From an uncultured Clostridium sp. (GTDB lineage Bacteria > Bacillota > Clostridia > Clostridiales > Clostridiaceae), in NCBI RefSeq assembly GCF_937920395.1, contig NZ_CALEVF010000237.1, positions 1-9,576 on the forward strand: a stretch of 9,576 nucleotides of DNA, in the 5' to 3' direction. The notes below the pieces were generated by a model. That model had not been told where the DNA came from. It saw only the letters and a list, made by a program, of their open reading frames with translations, and searched no databases. A program made the translations under genes and the position numbers. Shown one piece after another: positions 5,887 to 9,576 of the stretch (within the stretch, counting starts at the first letter, position 1; the number at the start of each line of letters is the position of its first letter).

Positions 5887-6690
5887 CTATTTTATTGAGT
5901 TTTCAACTTCAGTTATTTTAGTTTCTATCTCTTCTTTGGATATGGCGCTCAAGAATGTAAAATTGCACTTTAGGGCTTCTTTTAAATTTAAAAGTGCCTC
6001 TTCAGGTTTATTTAATTTTATTAGAGTAGATGCATAGTAATAATATGCTGATGAAAAAGAAGGCTTATTTATCATTAATTCTTCATATATTTTTAAAGAT
6101 TTATCATACTCACCTAACATATAATAATTAGTTCCTAAATTATCCAATATGCCTGCATTTGATGAATTAAATTTATAGCCTTCAAGATTCATATCTAGAG
6201 CTTTAGTATAATCATTTTCTAAAATTAAAAAATAGCCTAGATTCTGATATATAACAGTAGTTTTATATTTTTTATATAAGTCCATAAGTAAACTAACTGC
6301 TCCGTCAATATTATCTCTTTTCCAAAAGACAATAGACATATTAAGCTTTATATTAATTTCATCATCAGAAGTTAATTTTCGTTTCGAAAGCTGATTCAAT
6401 AGTTTTTCTGATTGATCTAAATCACCTCTTAGTAACAAATTATATATGTAGTATAATTTTATTTTAATTGGTGAGCCCTTTATATTATAGGCCATTTTAA
6501 AGTATTTATAAGCTTGATCAATTTTGCCTCTTTTATATTTATTGCTACCAATATAATAAATAATTGTTGCAAAATTTGTAAGCAATAAATATAAAATAAT
6601 AAAAGTAAAAGCTAATAATTTATTTATTACTACGAAAATAAATAATGCTAAGATGAAAGCTATAATATTCATATATTTTTTTAAATTCAT
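5887..6690 (-). CDS. Membrane-anchored TPR-repeat protein
   Basis: 267 residues. Two hydrophobic helices (about 7-23 and 25-46) form an N-terminal hairpin, leaving the rest probably on the cytoplasmic face. About six tetratricopeptide repeats follow (roughly 46-73, 79-104, 114-143, 147-177, 181-211, 215-245), the clearest being LGTNYYMLGEYDKSLKIYEE. TPR arrays bind other proteins; no enzyme motif is present. The frame stays open to a TTG at 6747, but that codon lies in the promoter -35. ATG 6690 has AGAAGG (6705-6700) 9 nt upstream and begins MNLKK before the first helix, so it is the start. It is the first gene of a three-gene unit with the two fluC genes. A functional link to fluoride is not established. 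Confidence 0.85.
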   Translation of the reverse strand: MNLKKYMNIIAFILALFIFVVINKLLAFTFIILYLLLTNFATIIYYIGSNKYKRGKIDQAYKYFKMAYNIKGSPIKIKLYYIYNLLLRGDLDQSEKLLNQLSKRKLTSDDEINIKLNMSIVFWKRDNIDGAVSLLMDLYKKYKTTVIYQNLGYFLILENDYTKALDMNLEGYKFNSSNAGILDNLGTNYYMLGEYDKSLKIYEELMINKPSFSSAYYYYASTLIKLNKPEEALLNLKEALKCNFTFLSAISKEEIETKITEVENSIK

Positions 6691-6717
6691 ATTGTAACAC
6701 CTTCTTATTTTGTTTTT

Positions 6718-6747
6718 ATTATAACTCGAAGAAGCAGTATATTGCAA
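6718..6747 (-). promoter_or_regulatory. Promoter of the TPR-fluC-fluC unit
   Basis: On the minus strand TTGCAA (6747-6742), an 18-bp spacer and TATAAT (6723-6718) form a good vegetative promoter. Transcription would start near 6711, 21 nt before the ATG. Such a short leader leaves no room for a fluoride riboswitch. Confidence 0.65.
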
Positions 6748-7077
6748 TAAACTGTTTATAATACCAAAATATATGTTAAGGTCATTAGCCTAAAAGAAAT
6801 GATATTATGTAATTTAAGATTAAAAGATTAAAAGATTAAAAGATTAAAAGATTAAAAGTTAAGAATAATGTCAAATAAAAGATGACGAAAAACATATTAA
6901 TTCAATGAAACATATGGTAATATATAACAGATAAGAAAGCAAAACATTTCTTTTTTATAAAAAGAATTTAATTACTTAGGTGTGAGTTTAAATATTAATA
7001 ATACAAAAAAAATCTTGTAAAATATAGAGTTATAAACTTTATATAACAAATTAACAGATGAAATGGCAAATTCTTAC
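6748..7077. other. Divergent intergenic region, no gene seen
   Basis: This A/T-rich stretch separates the TPR unit from the NlpC/P60 gene. I see no ORF with a ribosome site and no RNA gene. It holds the five-copy 8-bp repeat at 6818-6857 and a weak all-A/T hairpin at 6948-6966. The only convincing promoters are the two at its edges. Confidence 0.5.
6818..6857. repeat. Tandem repeat, five copies of GATTAAAA
   Basis: Five perfect head-to-tail copies of the octamer GATTAAAA run from 6818 to 6857, with a degenerate half copy before (AATTTAA). The tract lies about 70 bp upstream of the -35 of the TPR-fluC promoter and about 220 bp upstream of the NlpC/P60 promoter. Perfect copies suggest recent slippage, so copy number may vary between strains. 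Confidence 0.95.
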
Positions 7078-7106
7078 TTTACAAATTTTAATATTTTGTG
7101 TAGAAT
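7078..7106 (+). promoter_or_regulatory. Promoter of the NlpC/P60 gene
   Basis: TTTACA (7078-7083), a 17-bp spacer and TAGAAT (7101-7106) match the vegetative consensus at five of six positions in each hexamer. The start would be near 7113, giving an untranslated leader of about 70 nt with no obvious structure. Confidence 0.65.
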
Positions 7107-7182
7107 AGTACTTATGTTTTAACAATATAAATATTAAATTATAATATATTGAAAAATAAAATTATTTGTGGGAGATGGGGAC

Positions 7183-8355
7183 TTGAACAAAAAAATTATT
7201 TCAACAATGATGGCACTTACTTTAACTATGAGCATTGGATACACTAGTGTATATGCAGATACAGCATCAGATAAGGTGAAAATTCAACAGGTTCAAACTC
7301 AAAGAAGTAGCCTTGAAAGCAAAGTAGAGATGATGGATAGTCAAATCGAAAAAATAATGTCAAAAATGAGTAATAATGAAAAAAACATTAAGGTTACACA
7401 AAATAATATCAAAGTAACAAAAATAAATATTGCAAAAGCAGAGAACGATATCAAAGCAGAAAAAATACTTTTTGATAAAAGAATGAGAGTAATGTATATG
7501 AATGGAACATCAAGTTACATAGACATTATACTAGACTCAAAGGGAATAGAAAATTTTATATCTAGATTAGAAGATGTAAAAACAATAATAACCTATGATC
7601 AAAATATTATTAATGATTTGAAAGCAAAAGAGGAAGCAATTAATGTAAAGAAAGTAGCATTAGACACTGCAAATGCAAAGTTGTTAACTCTAAGAGATGA
7701 AAATAAAAGTACATTAAGTGCTTTAACTAAGCAAAAATCACAACAAAATGTATTGGTTGCACAATTATCTGCTCAGGAAAACAAGCTTACAGCACAATTA
7801 GTTGCAGACCAAGCGGCTGCAGCAAAACAAGTAGCTTTAGCAAAACAAGCAGTTATAGATGCAAAAAATGCGACTGAAGCAAGACAAGCTGTTGCAGCAA
7901 GACAATATGCGTCAGCAAATCAAGTTGCAGTAAAACAAGTTGTACAAAGTCAATCAACAAGTGTGGCTCCAAGTATAACTCCATCTAGAGGTGGTTCAGC
8001 ACCTTCAGGAGCTTCAGCTAATGCATTATTATCATATGCATCACAATTTCTTGGCGTTCCTTATGTTTGGGGCGGGACAAGCCCTTCAGGGTTTGATTGC
8101 TCAGGATTCACACAATATGTATTCGCACATTTTGGAGTAAATTTACCAAGAGTTTCAGAAGCTCAACAAAATGTAGGTACTCTTATATCTAGAGGAAATC
8201 TTCAACCAGGCGATTTAGTGTTTTTTGGATCACCAGCTCATCATGTAGGAATATATGTTGGGAATGGTAACATGATAAATGCACCTCACACAGGAGCTGT
8301 ACTTAGAATTCAATCACTAAATAGTGACTTCACATATGGACGTAGAGTAAGATAA
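7183..8355 (+). CDS. Secreted coiled-coil NlpC/P60 peptidoglycan hydrolase (PcsB-like)
   Basis: 390 residues. Signal peptide 1-25 (MNKK, hydrophobic core, cleavage after VYA). Residues 31-200 form a long Lys/Asn/Gln-rich coiled coil of the PcsB/CwlO type, which in relatives docks on FtsEX or controls access to the active site. A linker rich in Ala and Gln, then Ser/Pro (about 206-275), leads to the NlpC/P60 domain (278-390). That domain carries Cys306 in FDCSGF, His354 in HHVGIYVG and His369 in APHTG. The family cleaves peptide stems of peptidoglycan, typically after D-Glu. GTG 7168 is in frame, but GGGAG (7170-7174) stands 8 nt before TTG 7183, and only that start gives a normal signal peptide. 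Single-gene unit with its own promoter and terminator; a role in cell separation or growth is likely. Confidence 0.93.
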   Translation: MNKKIISTMMALTLTMSIGYTSVYADTASDKVKIQQVQTQRSSLESKVEMMDSQIEKIMSKMSNNEKNIKVTQNNIKVTKINIAKAENDIKAEKILFDKRMRVMYMNGTSSYIDIILDSKGIENFISRLEDVKTIITYDQNIINDLKAKEEAINVKKVALDTANAKLLTLRDENKSTLSALTKQKSQQNVLVAQLSAQENKLTAQLVADQAAAAKQVALAKQAVIDAKNATEARQAVAARQYASANQVAVKQVVQSQSTSVAPSITPSRGGSAPSGASANALLSYASQFLGVPYVWGGTSPSGFDCSGFTQYVFAHFGVNLPRVSEAQQNVGTLISRGNLQPGDLVFFGSPAHHVGIYVGNGNMINAPHTGAVLRIQSLNSDFTYGRRVR

Positions 8356-8395
8356 AAAGAGTCTAAACATTTTTATTAATCAATAATTCATCTAG

Positions 8396-8429
8396 AAAAG
8401 CATCTATATTAGTTTATAGATGCTTTTTT
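8396..8429 (+). terminator. Terminator after the NlpC/P60 gene
   Basis: AAAAGCATCTATA (8396-8408) pairs perfectly with TATAGATGCTTTT (8415-8427) around a six-base loop, and the T-run continues to 8429. A classic intrinsic terminator, 40 nt beyond the stop codon. Confidence 0.9.
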
Positions 8430-8460
8430 AGTACTTAATAAAAGAAGTGTGGGTTGATTG

Positions 8461-8477
8461 TATACGAATATCGTATA
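8461..8477. promoter_or_regulatory. Perfect dyad, candidate operator of the ABC exporter gene
   Basis: TATACGA-ATA-TCGTATA is a perfect 7-3-7 inverted repeat in the intergenic space before the broken ABC gene, 44 bp upstream of its -10. It has no T-run, so it is not a terminator. The size suits a dimeric TetR/MarR-type regulator, often found controlling ABC exporters. No such regulator gene lies in the window. Confidence 0.45.
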
Positions 8478-8518
8478 TAACACATATAAAACATATATTA
8501 TTAATATGGAGTACCCTA

Positions 8519-8527
8519 TGCTATAAT
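8519..8527 (+). promoter_or_regulatory. Extended -10 promoter of the broken ABC gene
   Basis: TG-C-TATAAT (8519-8527) is a perfect extended -10 about 55 nt before the TTG start. A weak TTATTA -35 lies 18 bp upstream. The promoter looks intact although the gene is broken. Confidence 0.55.
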
Positions 8528-8580
8528 CATATTCGCATGGAAGAGAACATGTAATACTTTTTATATTGGAGTGAAGATTT

Positions 8581-9281
8581 TTGTTTAAACTTTTTAAGTT
8601 TTTAAAGCCATATAGGAAAGAATGTATTTTAGGACCCACTTTTAAGCTTATTGAAGCATTACTAGAACTTTTGCTTCCAACACTTATGGCACTTATTATA
8701 AATAACGGTGTAAATCAGCTCCAACTTTCATAAATTTAATTCCAAGATTTTATGATGTTACTAAAGGTGAAATAATAATAAACGGAATAAATGTTAAAAA
8801 TTATTCTTTAAAAAAACTTAGAAGTAAAATTAGCATGGTACCACAAAAATCGGTGCTGTTTACTGGTAGCATTTCAGATAATATTTGCTGGGAAAAGAAA
8901 AATGCCTCGCAAGAGGAAATCATAGATGCGGCAAAAACAGCTCAAGCTGATGAGTTTATAAAAGAGTTACCAGATGGCTATAATAGACAGCTGCTTACGA
9001 TAGCAAGAGTAATGCTTGTTAACGCGCCTATGTTAATTTTGGATGATGCTACAAGTAATATAGACACAATAACTGAACTTAAAATACAAAAGGCATTTAT
9101 TAAAATGTTAAAAGGGAGAACCAGTTTTATTATAGCTCATAGGCTTTCCACAATAAAAGAATCAGATATAATTTTGGTAATGGATAATGGTAATATTGTT
9201 CAAAGTGGAACCCATGATGAATTATTAGAAAAAGGTGGGCAATATTCACGACTTTATAACAGTCAGTTTGCTACTGTTTAA
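8581..9281 (+). pseudogene. Broken ABC exporter (membrane plus ATPase fusion type)
   Basis: Remnant of a multidrug-type ABC exporter half, normally about 575 residues. A TTG start at 8581, with GGAGTG 7 nt upstream, reads MFKLFKFLKPYRKE and on to MALIINNGV, the usual N-terminus of this family. It then stops at TAA 8731. From about 8709 a different frame (-1) continues with KSAPTFINLIPRFYDVTKGE, the ATPase domain from just inside Walker A. About 330 codons covering the membrane domain are therefore gone, and the frames do not match. A second, in-frame gap at about 8984 fuses ELPDGYN directly to RQLLTIARVML, removing some 16 residues with the ABC signature (LSGGQ/ISQGQ). Q-loop VPQ, Walker B (MLILDDATS, Asp in the catalytic Glu place), the D-loop and the H-loop His in IIAHRLST remain. 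ATG 8835 could start a 148-residue fragment, but it lacks Walker A and the signature, so it cannot be a working ATPase. Confidence 0.88.
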
Positions 9282-9358
9282 TGGACAGACTATTCTTAAC
9301 TTTGTTAAGGTACTTTAAGATATATGGTTATTTAATGGTATAATTGAATAAAACTCGG

Positions 9359-9379
9359 ATTATGGAAGATTGCCATAAT
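9359..9379. promoter_or_regulatory. Dyad overlapping the pyruvate kinase -35
   Basis: ATTATGG (9359-9365) and CCATAAT (9373-9379) form a perfect 7-bp inverted repeat with a 7-bp spacer, centre-to-centre 14 bp. The right arm covers the second half of the -35, so a bound dimer would block polymerase. Candidate repressor site; regulator unknown. Confidence 0.4.
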
Positions 9380-9398
9380 TAGACGAAAAGGATATAAT
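9370..9398 (+). promoter_or_regulatory. Promoter of pyruvate kinase
   Basis: TTGCCA (9370-9375), a 17-bp spacer and TATAAT (9393-9398) form a strong vegetative promoter. The start near 9405 gives a leader of about 53 nt. Its presence shows pyk is expressed independently of the broken ABC gene upstream. Confidence 0.75.
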
Positions 9399-9457
9399 AA
9401 GTTAACAGAATATAAAATTAATTAAGAAGACTTAAAATAGTAAAGGGGATATTGATT

Positions 9458-9576
9458 ATGCAAAGAACAAAAATGATTTTCACAATAGGTCCTGCTAGTG
9501 ATAGTAAAAGTATATTAAGACAACTTATGGAAATAGGAATGAATGTTACTAGACTTAATTTTTCACATGGTACACA
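9458..9576 (+). CDS. pyk: Pyruvate kinase, N-terminal part (cut by window end)
   Basis: Only the first 39 codons are inside the window. They read [20 protein letters not shown] and later [12 protein letters not shown]. The TIGPAS and RLNFSHG blocks are the first two conserved segments of pyruvate kinase; the Arg, Asn and Ser of RLNFSHG contribute to phosphoenolpyruvate, K+ and ATP binding. The enzyme makes pyruvate and ATP from phosphoenolpyruvate and ADP, the last step of glycolysis. The usual MNVARLNFSHG has Thr in place of Ala here. GGGG at 9445-9448 serves as ribosome site 9 nt before the ATG. In many clostridia pyk follows pfkA in one operon; here it has its own promoter and no pfkA upstream, which may mean a second pyk copy exists. 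Confidence 0.92.
   Translation, partial: MQRTKMIFTIGPASDSKSILRQLMEIGMNVTRLNFSHGT

Noticed and set aside
6691..6747. 19-residue N-terminal extension of the TPR protein from a TTG
   Set aside because: The TTG lies in the promoter -35, and ATG 6690 has its own ribosome site.
6818..6857. CRISPR-like array
   Set aside because: The 8-bp units are directly contiguous with no spacers; it is a simple tandem repeat.
6948..6966. Hairpin TTCTTTTT-TAT-AAAAAGAA
   Set aside because: An almost pure A/T stem in A/T-rich DNA with no gene ending nearby. Not strong enough to call a terminator.
7168..7182. GTG start for the NlpC/P60 protein
   Set aside because: It overlaps the Shine-Dalgarno sequence itself. 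TTG 7183 is correctly spaced and gives a proper MNKK signal peptide.
8409..8639. Minus-strand open frame of 76 codons
   Set aside because: Runs through the terminator of the NlpC/P60 gene, the ABC promoter and the ABC N-terminus. No ribosome site; a shadow.
9295..9309. Inverted repeat CTTAAC-TTT-GTTAAG after the ABC remnant
   Set aside because: Six-bp stem with little G/C and no T-run after it. Too weak to call a terminator.

Overview
The window looks like chromosome of a Clostridium-type Firmicute. The DNA is very AT-rich, ribosome binding sites are strong AGGAGG types, GTG and TTG starts are in use, and the gene content is clostridial: a secreted transglutaminase-like protein, a PcsB-like NlpC/P60 hydrolase, an aldo/keto reductase fused to a 4Fe-4S domain, a paired FluC fluoride channel and pyruvate kinase. 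The species cannot be named from sequence alone. No rRNA, tRNA, CRISPR array or intact mobile element is visible.

Left part (1-2760): a secreted protein with a transglutaminase-like Cys-His-Asp triad (208-1782) sits behind a structured leader. It ends at a long hairpin terminator, followed by a short stretch that may be the decayed start of an IS3-type transposase. A very acidic protein of unknown function follows (2003-2404). It converges, through a shared bidirectional terminator, on a previously hidden 27-residue ORF on the minus strand (2463-2546). Upstream of that small ORF lie three PhoP-box-like hexamers at exact 11-bp spacing. This is the most interesting unexplained structure in the window.

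Middle (2763-5062): an aldo/keto reductase with a C-terminal two-cluster ferredoxin-like domain is flanked by an extended -10 promoter and a near-perfect terminator. Two small membrane-anchored proteins follow, one with ankyrin repeats and one with a C-terminal domain resembling DUF1523. A hairpin separates them from the convergent minus-strand unit.

Minus-strand unit (6690 down to 5063): a membrane-anchored TPR protein, then two FluC/CrcB genes, with gaps of 26 and 24 nt and one promoter upstream of the TPR gene. The two channel subunits should form a heterodimeric fluoride channel; no fluoride riboswitch is seen.

Right part (6748-9576): a 435-bp divergent intergenic region carries five copies of an 8-bp repeat and the promoter of a secreted coiled-coil NlpC/P60 peptidoglycan hydrolase (TTG start, 7183-8355). 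After its terminator comes the wreck of an ABC exporter gene (8581-9281). It has lost the membrane domain and the signature motif in two deletions, yet keeps its promoter, ribosome binding site and a perfect dyad upstream. The window ends inside pyruvate kinase (from 9458), whose promoter is overlapped by another dyad.
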